Assembly (NCBI GenBank): GCA_964016885.1
Contig: OZ024759.1
Span: 4,244,046-4,308,045 of the forward strand
Direction of reading: 5' to 3'
DNA from: Eledone cirrhosa
Taxonomy: Eukaryota > Mollusca > Cephalopoda > Octopoda > Eledonidae
Length of the DNA: 64,000 nucleotides
The notes below the pieces were generated by a model. That model was not told the origin of the DNA, did no database searches, and saw nothing but the letters and a program-made list of their open reading frames with translations. Below are positions 56,531-64,000 of this stretch, piece by piece. The translations under genes and the position numbers were made by a program. Every line of letters starts with the position of its first letter. Within the stretch, counting starts at the first letter, position 1.

Positions 56531-56774
56531 CAAAAGGAAAGCATATCAAATAAGATTTCATGGTGTTAATAAACATTTTATTAATTACATTGTGCCACAA
56601 TTGTAGCTAGGTACAATAAATATTGAAGGAGTTATAAGCATTTTATTTTGTAACAGTATTTATGCCGTACTATGTAGTATTATGTGGTCAGAAACTCTCA
56701 AGAAAGTTGGACAGGAGAAGGTCACCAGAGAAGAACCACCCTCTCACCTCATGCAAGGGTTTCAGCCATTAACC

Positions 56775-57067
56775 CAGGCATGGGCAACCTTTTTCGAGAA
56801 GCGGGCTGCATGAGATATGGCTCATCATCAGGGAGGCCGCAAGCGCTAATTTACATTTGTGCCCACATTAAAAAAAAAGGGTGATAACTCAGGTTGTTTT
56901 GATTTGTTTCTTCAGAATTCGTACACGTTGTTTTCCTCAATCGTTAAAAATTATAGAAAGATAAATTACGACTGAAAAGTTGGGGTAAAAAAATCAGAAA
57001 GATTTCACTTAGGTGATTTAGGTGAGTCATTTAGAAAGCTTTGTGGGCTGCAGGTTACCCATGACTG
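56775..57067. mobile_element. hAT-like MITE
   Basis: Left end CAGGCATGGGCAACCTTTTT; right end TGGGCTGCAGGTTACCCATGACTG. These are inverted repeats of the CAGGNRTGGGCAA type found in hAT elements. Flanking 8-mers CATTAACC (56767-56774) and CCTTAATC (57068-57075) agree at six of eight places, as an aged 8-bp target duplication. Confidence 0.7.
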
Positions 57068-57075
57068 CCTTAATC

Positions 57076-57648
57076 TATTTAACATTTACATTACTGTGTT
57101 TAAGTGTGTGTGAGTGAGTGCATTTGTGTGTTTTAATGTGAGTGTGTTTGTGTGTTTTAGTGTGTGAGTACATTTGAGCATTTAAGAGTGTGAAAGAGTA
57201 TGTGTGTGAGTGTGTTTGTGTGTTTTAGAGTGTGAGTGCATGTGTGTGTTTATGTGTATGTGTGTGTGAACTCTTTTATTCACCTCTTACAATAGGAAAG
57301 GACACTGTGCCAGTTATTTTGTGTCTCAACTAATTGCAACAAAGCTAATAAACTTTCATGCTCTATTTAACACTAACACAAGTGTAAATGGTGTTAAACT
57401 TACAATCATGTTCTGGGTTTCATTCTTGGACTGGGTTGTGTGTTATGTTCTTGAGCAAAACATTATACTCAGTATGTATGAATGGTCCTGTAACTCCTGA
57501 CAGAGTCGTAGAGGTGCCGTATTAACAGACATCATTTCTTGGGTATTTTAAGCCAGGCGGAGCCCATCCCTGTCCAGGCCTGAATACAGCAGATTTCTTC
57601 CAGAGAAAGATAGAAAGTGAGAGAGAGGAAATGAGAAAGAGATATAGA
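57076..57648. other. TG-rich tract and degenerate SINE-like DNA
   Basis: GTGTGTTTTAGTGTGTGAG-type DNA at 57095-57275. Near 57400-57480 GGGTTTCATTCTTGGACTGG and GTTCTTGAGCAAAACATTAT resemble the conserved-core-like SINE. No gene. Confidence 0.5.
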
Positions 57649-57812
57649 AGAAGAATCGACCCCAGTACTAGACTGGTACTTTTTTATTGACATCAAAAGG
57701 ATGAAAGGCAAAGTTGACCTCAGCGGGATTTGAACTCAGAGAGCAGAGAGTTGGAACGAATACCACAAAGCATTCTATCTGATGTTCTAACGACTCTGCC
57801 AATTCACTGCCT
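57649..57812 (-). mobile_element. tRNA-derived SINE (copy SINE0)
   Basis: Reverse copy with GGATGAAAGGCAAAGTTGAC, the B-box complement GGGATTTGAACTCAGAGAGC and a tRNA-like 5' end finishing GCCAATTCACTGCC. Its 3' side (57649-57690) is diverged (CATCAAAAGGA). The right part from about 57700 matches the SINE at 61316-61500. Confidence 0.8.
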
Positions 57813-58140
57813 ATATACTCAGTATACTCAGTTGGAAATGAGTATCAACAATTGGTGGGGGGTTTCTCTGCAATGGACTGGTGTCCTGTCCAGGCTGGAA
57901 TTGTTTACTGTCAGTCACTTAACACCATGGAAACCAAGGTAAACACTGGCCTGATTAGCATCCAGGCTTGAGACAAACTGTGCAGGATGGAATTTAAAAT
58001 CCCCCAGCAATTGCTGGTACTCATTTTCAACTGAGTATACTACGCAAGAATGTTTTGCTTAAGAACGCAATGCACATCCAAGTCCAGGAATCAAACCCAC
58101 AACATTATGATTGTAAATCCAACAGCTTTACCACTTGTGT
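57813..58140 (-). mobile_element. SINE-like repeat, minus strand
   Basis: Minus-strand reading: TAACACTAACACAAGTGGTA, a B-box-like GTGGGTTTGATTCCTGGACT, GTTCTTAAGCAAAACATTCT, then GAGTACCAGCAATTGC. This resembles a tRNA-derived SINE with a conserved central part. A second, partly inverted block (AACACCATGGAAACCAAGGT) lies in 57900-57960. The whole is duplicated at 61.5-62.0 kb. Confidence 0.5.
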
Positions 58141-58381
58141 TAGTGTTAGATAGAGATGACAGTTCATTGATCTCATAACTAGTTTAAACTGTAAACAACT
58201 GACACAGTGTCCTTACATATTATAAAGAGGTGAATAAGATATTGAAAAAGATACTGTCAATTCACCAGCTTTTATTTTAATTTACAAATCTGCCCCCCCC
58301 CCCCCTCACTCCCATAAAAAAAAAAGAAAGAATGGAAATTCGATATTTAGTTTTACTCACCATTTTGGCAGTTTCTTCCTT

Positions 58382-60723
58382 GTACTGCACTGAGCTACAG
58401 CGCCCAAACTGGCATGAGATGTATAACTCTGGAGATGTGAACTCTATACTCCAGAGCATCCTGGACTCAATATGGATAGCGTGTGCAGCATCAGTGCCAC
58501 AGAAGCGGAAAAATAACCACCCCAAAAGTGCAATCTGGGAAACTTCAGCGGTCCGACTTGCCAGGAAAGAACGTCGGAACGCTGAACGGGAATATAAACT
58601 GCATAGATCAGATGCCAACAGAAAAAAGTGGAATAAATCTTCTAACCATCTCAAGCAAGTGACAAAGAAGGCAGTGCTTGAATTTGAACAGTGCATCGCA
58701 ACCAATCCTGACAGTAAGGTGTTCTGGAAATATGTTCATTCAAAGCAGAGACCTCACTCTCCAGTTGGTCCTCTTCGCAATCCCCACACAAGCCAGATCA
58801 CTGACGATCCCAAGGAATGCGCAGAACTCATTGCTGAGTGCTATGCAAGTATTTTTACTGTTGAAAACCAGAATGTACCATCTTCACCATCTCTAACATC
58901 AAATTCCATAACAACTATGGAATTTACACCTGCAATGTTGCGACGTCACCTTAAGAATAAGCGCAACTATGCCTCCCCTGGTCTTGATGGTGTGACATAC
59001 CTGCTTCTCAAACGTGGCGGGGATTTCCTTTTGCGCCAGCTTTCTTTTTTCTTTCAATACTGTCTCTGCAATGGTGCTACTCCGGAGCAGTGGAAAACTG
59101 CCAGTGTCATTCCCCTGTTCAAAAAGGGCAACCGCATGTCACCTGTCAACTATCGTCCAGTCAGTCTTACTAGCTGTATGGCCAAACTGATGGAATCCTG
59201 TGTCAGAGAAACACTTTGGAACTTCTGGAGCTCTCACAGCCTCATCCGGCCCTCACAGTTTGGATTTATCCCTAACTCCAGCTGCTGTGATCAGCTTATC
59301 GAGTTCCTTGAGGACATCACCCGGATCACTGACAGCGGCTCATGGGTGGATTTTGTTTATCTTGACTTTGCTAAGGCTTTTAATTCTGTGCCACACAAAA
59401 GACTTATGGCAAAACTCTCTGCAATGGGTGTGAGGGATGATCTTTTCGACTGGCTGAAATCCTTCATTCTCAGCCGAAAGGAAGTAGTCACGGTTCTAGG
59501 ACAGCATTCTTCACCATATGAGATGTCATCTGGTGTACCACAGGGATCTGTTCTTGGTCCTCTTTTGTTTGTGGCATATATTAATGACATAGATGCCAAC
59601 TTACAGAATGCCACGGTACTAAAATATGCAGATGACATCAAGCTGTACCTTGAAATCAAAAGGACTGATCCTGAAATTTACAACTCTTTCCTACAATCAG
59701 ACCTGGACACAATGCAGCAATGGATCACAGACTGGCAACTGAAGCTGGCTGTGGACAAGTGTACCACCATGCATTTTGGAAGGAAAAATCCAGCGTCCAC
59801 ATACTCCCTCCACAACACTGACATCAAAAAGTCCTCTTGTGAACGTGACCTGGGCATTACTGTCAGCAACGATTTCCGTTGGACAAAGCATGTCTCTAAG
59901 ATTGTCAAGAAGGCCGAGGGTGTCTTGGCATCACTCAGCAGGATCTTTGTTAGCCGCTCTCCAGCCATCTATTTAAAACTGTATACAGCTATGGTGCGAC
60001 CACACTTGGAATTCGCATCATCAGTCTGGAACCCCTATCTTGCTCGGAACATTGACCTCCTGGAAACTGTTCAGAGACGTGCAACCAAGCGCATACTCTC
60101 CATCAGACACCTACCATACTCTGAACGCCTTGCTTCCCTGGGCATGGATTCATTGAAGCTCCGACGTCTGGCAATGGACTTGGTGAATACCCACAAAGTT
60201 TTTAACCATCTCGCCAACTGCAACCCTGAGCGCCTCTTTGATCTCCATGTGTCTAACACACGTGGACATGCCTACAAGATAAGAAAACAGCACAGCTCCC
60301 ATGACTTTCGCAGACATTTTTTCACGCTCAGAGTTGCTGAAGCATGGAACAAACTGCCTGCGTCAATTGTTAGCTGCCGAGACACTGCATCCTTTAAGAC
60401 ACTCATGCTTCCCGAAATACGCCAAAACTACACCTGATGTGCCCCTTCCATACACATGCACACATGTGTGTATCATGACTCGTGCACTGTTCATTTTACT
60501 GATGTTTGTGCATTGCCCTATGTACTGTACATGCACTTTTTTGATGGGTTGTGGGGCACCTGGGCACTGTGCACAATATTTCATTATTGTTATTGTTATT
60601 ATATCATGACTCATACACTGTTTATTTTCCTGACATTTGTACATTATTCTATGTACTATACATGCACCTTTGATGAGTTGTAGTGCACCTGAGCACTGTA
60701 CACAATAATTTCATTATTATTAT
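58382..60723 (+). mobile_element. CR1/jockey-like LINE, 5'-truncated
   Basis: The element enters an EGF exon at 58382 and ends with (ATT)n at 60710-60723. The endonuclease is missing. Its 3' UTR contains a block of about 125 bp twice (about 60470-60600 and 60601-60723: CATGACTC-T-CACTGTT to ATTTCATTATT). Other 3' pieces of this family lie at 50147-50320 and 55930-56210. Confidence 0.9.
58383..60437 (+). CDS. CR1/jockey-like LINE reverse transcriptase, 5'-truncated
   Basis: The open frame from 58332 to 60437 has 701 codons, but the first 17 (MEIRYLVLLTILAVSSL) are antisense EGF exon and intron, not LINE. LINE-encoded sequence starts at the 18th codon. It contains the pre-RT region (WKYVHSKQR), RT motifs KNKRNYASPGLDGVTYLLLK, VNYRPVSLTS, VDFVYLDFAKAFNSVPH, SGVPQGSVLGPLLF and LKYADDIKLYLE, and a C-terminal domain (HLEFASSVWNPYL, LETVQRRATKRI). 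The RT frame is intact through its end, so the insertion is fairly young. Without endonuclease the copy is not autonomous. The CR1/L2/jockey grouping is by motif memory; the exact clade is open. Confidence 0.9.
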   Translation, partial: YCTELQRPNWHEMYNSGDVNSILQSILDSIWIACAASVPQKRKNNHPKSAIWETSAVRLARKERRNAEREYKLHRSDANRKKWNKSSNHLKQVTKKAVLEFEQCIATNPDSKVFWKYVHSKQRPHSPVGPLRNPHTSQITDDPKECAELIAECYASIFTVENQNVPSSPSLTSNSITTMEFTPAMLRRHLKNKRNYASPGLDGVTYLLLKRGGDFLLRQLSFFFQYCLCNGATPEQWKTASVIPLFKKGNRMSPVNYRPVSLTSCMAKLMESCVRETLWNFWSSHSLIRPSQFGFIPNSSCCDQLIEFLEDITRITDSGSWVDFVYLDFAKAFNSVPHKRLMAKLSAMGVRDDLFDWLKSFILSRKEVVTVLGQHSSPYEMSSGVPQGSVLGPLLFVAYINDIDANLQNATVLKYADDIKLYLEIKRTDPEIYNSFLQSDLDTMQQWITDWQLKLAVDKCTTMHFGRKNPASTYSLHNTDIKKSSCERDLGITVSNDFRWTKHVSKIVKKAEGVLASLSRIFVSRSPAIYLKLYTAMVRPHLEFASSVWNPYLARNIDLLETVQRRATKRILSIRHLPYSERLASLGMDSLKLRRLAMDLVNTHKVFNHLANCNPERLFDLHVSNTRGHAYKIRKQHSSHDFRRHFFTLRVAEAWNKLPASIVSCRDTASFKTLMLPEIRQNYT

Positions 60724-60839
60724 AAAACCAGCAACACATCTTCCGTCAGAACATATTCCTGTCACTGAGTCACATTTGTTGCTGTCTACACAGTGACATA
60801 TACCTTCACAGTTGCTGCCAAATCTACCATTCTGGCAGA

Positions 60840-61126
60840 CTTTCAAAGAAACAAAAACATTGTTTGTTAATAAAAAAAAAAGCAAACCCTTTTTTTTTCA
60901 GAAACTTCTGGCGGAATCCCAAAGTCTCATATTTTTATATGGTTTGAATATAAATATACTTCTCTACCTTTTTTTCATGGAACCCCAGACATTCCTTTGC
61001 AGAACCCTTGGGTTCCATGGATCCCACTTTGGGAATGACTAATAAAGAACAACCTAAAGTTTTGAGAGATAAAACAAGAATTCATATATGTTGCACAGAG
61101 TAATTAGCTTCTTTCATTTCACTCAC
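60840..61126. other. Intron between EGF exons a and b, first copy
   Basis: 287 bp including GGAACCCCAGACATTCCTTT and CCTTGGGTTCCATGGATCCC, an apparent short hAT-like repeat fragment. The same intron is present at 62358-62644 with only a few differences. Confidence 0.7.
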
Positions 61127-61264
61127 CTGTTTGACAGTTGTTACCTTTATAGCCAGGTGTACACCCACCACTCGAACAGGTACCAGATTTAGGGTTACAC
61201 GTGCTATTGTCATAGCAGTGACAGCTATAGCTACAATCTTTACCAAACTTGCCACTGGAGCACT
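61127..61264 (-). CDS. EGF-like exon a, first copy
   Basis: 138 bp, acceptor TTTCAG (61265-61270) and donor GTGAGT (61126-61121), phase 1-1. The module reads E-CSSGKFGKDCSYSCHCYDN... to CTPGYKGNNCQTG with eight cysteines. I find no difference from its duplicate at 62645-62782. Its next exon downstream, b, is broken here. Confidence 0.85.
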
Positions 61265-61315
61265 CTGAAATATAGAGCTATTATTTATTATTTATTCATG
61301 AGTGAATAAGAATTG

Positions 61316-61500
61316 TTTCGACTTTTGACACAAGGCCAGCAATTACCCCAGTGCATTACTGGTACTTTATTTTATCGACCCCGTAAGGATGAAAGGCAAA
61401 GTTGACCTCAGCGGGATTTGAACTCAGAGAGCAGAGAGTTGGAACGAATACCACAAAGCATTCTATCTGATGTTCTAACGACTCTGCCAATTCACTGCCT
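61316..61500 (-). mobile_element. Chimeric tRNA-derived SINE at a duplication joint (SINE1)
   Basis: Left of about 61390 it equals the SINE at 62826 (GTTTCGACTTTTGACACAAG, CGACCCCGTAAGGA). Right of about 61391 it equals the SINE at 57649 (TGAAAGGCAAAGTTGACCTC, AACTCAGAGAGCAGAGAGTT). It therefore joins two different SINE copies at a shared stretch. Confidence 0.85.
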
Positions 61501-62219
61501 ATATACTCAGTATACTCAGTTGGAAATGAGTATCAACAATTGCTGGGGGGTTTCTCTGCAATGGACTGGTGTCCTGTCCAGGCTGGAATTGTTTACTGTC
61601 AGTCACTTAACACCATGGAAACCAAGGTAAACACTGGCCTGATTAGCATCCAGGCTTGAGACAAACTTTAGACTCAGAACAAGTAACAGCCAAATTATAG
61701 ATTAGTATGATAAAAAGGAAAGGACACATTAAATAGTGTAGTCCTAGTTATGCAATGCCTGAGAGAAGGGTGGAATGTGCTTATCTCGGTTTCCATGGTG
61801 TGAAGCAACTGAGAGTATAGAATTCCATCCTGCACAGGACTCCTGTCCTGTGCAGGATGGAATTTAAAATCCCCCAGCAATTGCTGGTACTCATTTTCAA
61901 CTGAGTATACTACGCAAGAATGTTTTGCTTAAGAACGCAATGCACAGCCAAGTCCAGGAACCAAACCCACAACATTATGATTGTAAATCCAACAGCTTTA
62001 CCACTTGTGTTAGTGTTAGATAGAGATGACAGTTCATTGATCTCATAACTAGTTTAAACTGTAAACAACTGACAGTGTCCTTACATATTATAAAGAGGTG
62101 AATAAAAGATATTGAAAAAGATACTGTCAATTCACCAGCTTTTATTTTAATTTACAAATCTGCCCCCGCCCCATAAAAAAAAAAGAAAGAATGGAAATTC
62201 GATATTTAGTTTTACTCAC
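61501..62219. other. Duplicated intron DNA with an extra inverted segment
   Basis: It repeats 57813-58360, except that about 180 bp (61670-61850) are additional. That extra segment ends in the palindrome at 61821-61864. No exon is seen. Confidence 0.7.
61821..61864. repeat. Perfect 20-bp palindrome arms with 4-bp loop
   Basis: AATTCCATCCTGCACAGGAC, loop TCCT, then GTCCTGTGCAGGATGGAATT. The first copy of the duplication (near 57988) has only the right arm's distal part. Confidence 0.97.
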
Positions 62220-62357
62220 CATTTTGGCAGTTTCTTCCTTCAAAACCAGCAACACATCTTCCGTCAGAACATATTCCTGTCACTGAGTCACATTTGTTGC
62301 TGTCTACACAGTGACATATACCTTCACAGTTGCTGCCAAATCTACCATTCTGGCAGA
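62220..62357 (-). CDS. EGF-like exon b, intact second copy
   Basis: 138 bp, acceptor GAAAG (62358-62362) and donor GTGAGT (62219-62214), phase 1-1. The module reads V-CQNGRFGSNCEGICHCVDS... to CVAGFEGRNCQNG with eight cysteines. It is the unbroken twin of the exon split at 58361-60839. Confidence 0.87.
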
Positions 62358-62644
62358 CTTTCAAAGAAACAAAAACATTGTTTGTTAATAAAAAAAAAAG
62401 CAAACCCTTTTTGGTTCAGAAACTTCTGGCGGAATCCCAAAGTCTCATATTTTTATATGGTTTGAATATAAATAAACTTCTCTACCTTTTTTTCATGGAA
62501 CCCCAGACATTCCTTTGCAGAACCCTTGGGTTCCATGGATCCCACTTTGGGAATGACTAATAAAGAACAACCTAAAGTTTTGAGAGATAAAACAAGAATT
62601 CATATATGTTGCACAGAGTAATTAGCTTCTTTCATTTCACTCAC
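62358..62644. other. Intron between EGF exons a and b, second copy
   Basis: Near-identical to 60840-61126; differences include CCTTTTTGGTT for CCTTTTTTTTT. Confidence 0.7.
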
Positions 62645-62782
62645 CTGTTTGACAGTTGTTACCTTTATAGCCAGGTGTACACCCACCACTCGAACAGGTA
62701 CCAGATTTAGGGTTACACGTGCTATTGTCATAGCAGTGACAGCTATAGCTACAATCTTTACCAAACTTGCCACTGGAGCACT
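62645..62782 (-). CDS. EGF-like exon a, second copy
   Basis: 138 bp with the same splice sites and the same eight-cysteine module as 61127-61264. It is the most upstream exon recognised in the window; the 5' part of the gene, including any signal peptide, must lie beyond 64 kb. Confidence 0.85.
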
Positions 62783-62825
62783 CTGAAATATAGAGCTATT
62801 ATTTATTATTTATTCATGAGTGAAT

Positions 62826-63013
62826 AAGAATTGTTTCGACTTTTGACACAAGGCCAGCAATTACCCCAGTGCATTACTGGTACTTTATTTTATCGACCCC
62901 GTAAGGACGAAAGGCAAAGTTAACCTTGGCGGGATTTGAACTCAGACCGTAAAGAACCATAACTCTATGCTGCAAAGCATGGCATCCGACGCTCTACCGA
63001 TACTGCCAATCCA
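62826..63013 (-). mobile_element. tRNA-derived SINE (copy SINE2)
   Basis: Complete reverse copy: GACACAAGGCCAGCAATTAC, TATCGACCCCGTAAGGACGA, GGCGGGATTTGAACTCAGAC and a tRNA-like end near 63010. It is the likely right-hand partner of the recombination that produced the chimeric SINE at 61316. Confidence 0.85.
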
Positions 63014-63035
63014 CCACCCTCGCGATTCAATAATA

Positions 63036-63105
63036 ATTATTTCTACTTTTTGCACAAGGCTAGCAATTATCCCAGTGTATTACTGGTACTTTATTAGTAA
63101 TACAC
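63036..63105 (-). mobile_element. SINE 3'-end fragment
   Basis: TTTGCACAAGGCTAGCAATT, CCAGTGTATTACTGGTACTT, breaking off after about 60 bp. Confidence 0.75.
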
Positions 63106-63284
63106 TGGATAACAATAATGTTATAATAGTATTATAATATCATTAATATTCAGTTTGTTTGCCAGCAAACAGCCTCATAAACACCACGTGTGTTTTCTAG
63201 ATGAACAATGTCATCCTTTTGTTGTAAAAGGGAAAGAAATGGGAAGAACTGTTGGAGTGTTTGTTGGATGAAATGCTTTGCAGA
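63106..63284. other. No gene recognised
   Basis: Short spacer; nothing identified. Confidence 0.3.
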
Positions 63285-63405
63285 ACTTCTGAGTTCTGAG
63301 TTCAAATCTTGCTCAGGTCAAACTTGAATGTCATTTTTACAAGCTTGATAAAATAATGTACCAGTTAAATACTGGGGTAGATATAATCAACTGACTTTCT
63401 CTTTA
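63285..63405 (+). mobile_element. Diverged tRNA-derived SINE
   Basis: TTCTGAGTTCAAATCTTGCT (B-box-like), TTGATAAAATAATGTACCAG and ATACTGGGGTAGATATAATC follow the order of the reference SINE with many substitutions. An old copy. Confidence 0.65.
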
Positions 63406-63431
63406 CTCCAAAATTAAGAAATCATTATTAA

Positions 63432-63651
63432 CCCTTTACCATTCACATTACTCTATATATAATATTGTATTTTCATGGTAAAGGCTTTATCTCACATAAT
63501 TATCTCACATAATATCGAATCTATGAGATTTTGAAAGTATTTATTTTGAGAACAATACCTTCACATCAGTTTGAGCGACCAGTTACAGCCAATATCAACA
63601 GAAAGAGGTAGAGAATTCTGGCCGGTTTGGGCCGGTTTGAACACGAAAGGG
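63432..63651. mobile_element. piggyBac-type MITE, copy 5
   Basis: CCCTTTACCATTCACATTAC ... GAACACGAAAGGG with TTAA at 63428-63431 and 63652-63655. The inside has TTCTGGCCGGTTTGGGCCGG and TCATGGTAAAGGCTTTATCT like the other copies, so both ends and target are preserved. Confidence 0.8.
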
Positions 63652-63655
63652 TTAA

Positions 63656-64000
63656 TTAAAAACATTGGTACATTTGTGCTTTACATAGGTTTGGCTTGGT
63701 TTTACTGGTTGGGTATTCCTCTTGTAACCAACCACTTTACTGAGGGGCCTGGGTGCACCAGTTCTTGAGAGGTTGTACTAATTAGGGTGGCACCAAGTGG
63801 ATACAAAATGTGGGACGAAAAGAAGAGAGAGGAGTCAGTTGAAAATGTCTGAGTGGAGGTGGCATGAACCTAGAATACTCCGAGGAACAGAGTCCAATAT
63901 AGTAGTGGTGGAAAGCAGGAGGAGAAGGCACATGGGGAGAGTATCAGTGAAGTAGAGAAAAAATGGTGTATCCATTTGGTTTATAGTCAAGTTTTATTTT
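63656..64000. other. No gene recognised
   Basis: Mixed-composition DNA to the end of the window. No EGF exon, splice pair or repeat end is recognised. Confidence 0.35.

Larger units (their letters stand above)
55606..56674 (+). mobile_element. Mariner-type DNA transposon, non-autonomous, with nested insertions
   Basis: Ends: CAGGGTGCAGCATAAATACTGTTACAAAAT on the left; the right end is its diverged inverse (ATTTTGTAACAGTATTTATGCCGTACTATG). TA lies on each side (55604-55605, 56675-56676). A SINE and a CR1-like LINE 3' end have entered it. A piece of transposase remains at 56290-56530. Confidence 0.8.
58361..60839 (-). pseudogene. EGF-like exon b, split by a LINE
   Basis: The 138-bp exon is intact in its duplicate at 62220-62357. 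Here the last 21 bases (58361-58381, next to donor GTGAGT) are separated from the rest (60724-60839, after acceptor AAAG) by a 2.34-kb CR1/jockey-like LINE. One base of the exon seems lost at the join and no target duplication is seen. Since neighbouring exons are all phase 1-1, skipping this exon would keep the reading frame. Confidence 0.85.

Noticed and set aside
58332..58382. Signal peptide (MEIRYLVLLTILAVSS) at the start of the LINE frame
   Set aside because: These bases are antisense EGF exon and intron; the same bases occur at the LINE-free duplicate near 62191, so the fusion is accidental.

Overview
This is nuclear DNA of a metazoan with a very repeat-rich genome, most probably a cephalopod mollusc of the octopus type. 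The grounds are several RTE-like LINEs whose 3' ends carry (GAT)n tails, tRNA-derived SINEs of the kind described in octopus and squid, a C2H2 zinc-finger remnant with octopus-like fingers, very long (TA)n arrays, and no bacterial gene organisation. The organism call is inference from repeat families as I remember them; no database was consulted. Almost everything here is transposable elements and tandem repeats. The only likely host gene is a minus-strand gene at the right end, seen as EGF-like exons. Layout: 0.5-1.8 kb, a non-autonomous Helitron; 1.9-4.0 kb, a 5'-truncated RTE LINE; 4.6-8.7 kb, a Gypsy-type LTR retrotransposon lacking most of gag and the protease; 9.2-18.8 kb, SINEs, rearranged RTE pieces, 49-bp and 61-bp minisatellites, MITEs with TTAA ends and a zinc-finger pseudogene; 18.8-21.1 kb, AT-rich sequence with two hammerhead-like motifs; 21.1-25.0 kb, an RTE LINE with an uninterrupted 1038-codon ORF (endonuclease, reverse transcriptase, PHD finger); 25-31.5 kb, simple repeats, a 24-bp array, a 52-bp satellite with a 12-mer higher-order period, and two SINEs; 32.4-38.8 kb, two Helitrons joined head to tail, one with a decayed Rep-helicase gene; 39.6-42.6 kb, a second type of RTE LINE; 42.7-43.7 kb, a long inverted repeat and a giant TA array; 43.7-47.2 kb, a nearly intact PHD-type RTE LINE with one stop codon; 47.8-50.1 kb, a Penelope-like element between inverted arms of equal length; 50.1-64 kb, the EGF gene interior.

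The EGF gene runs right to left. Each recognised exon is 138 bp, begins and ends in phase 1, and encodes one eight-cysteine EGF/laminin-type module. Two exons lie in a tandem duplication whose junction is a chimeric SINE, which points to unequal recombination between SINEs. One duplicated exon has been split by a CR1/jockey-like LINE. The introns hold MITEs, a mariner remnant, a hAT-like element, SINEs, another RTE copy and two tandem arrays.

Most interesting signals: the PHD finger kept intact in four RTE copies of this LINE group; a covarying hairpin at the 3' end of that LINE group; a 61-bp minisatellite that grew out of its coding sequence; hammerhead-like CTGATGA-stem-GAAA motifs at several loci with different stems; the back-to-back Helitrons; and the SINE-mediated duplication of EGF exons.
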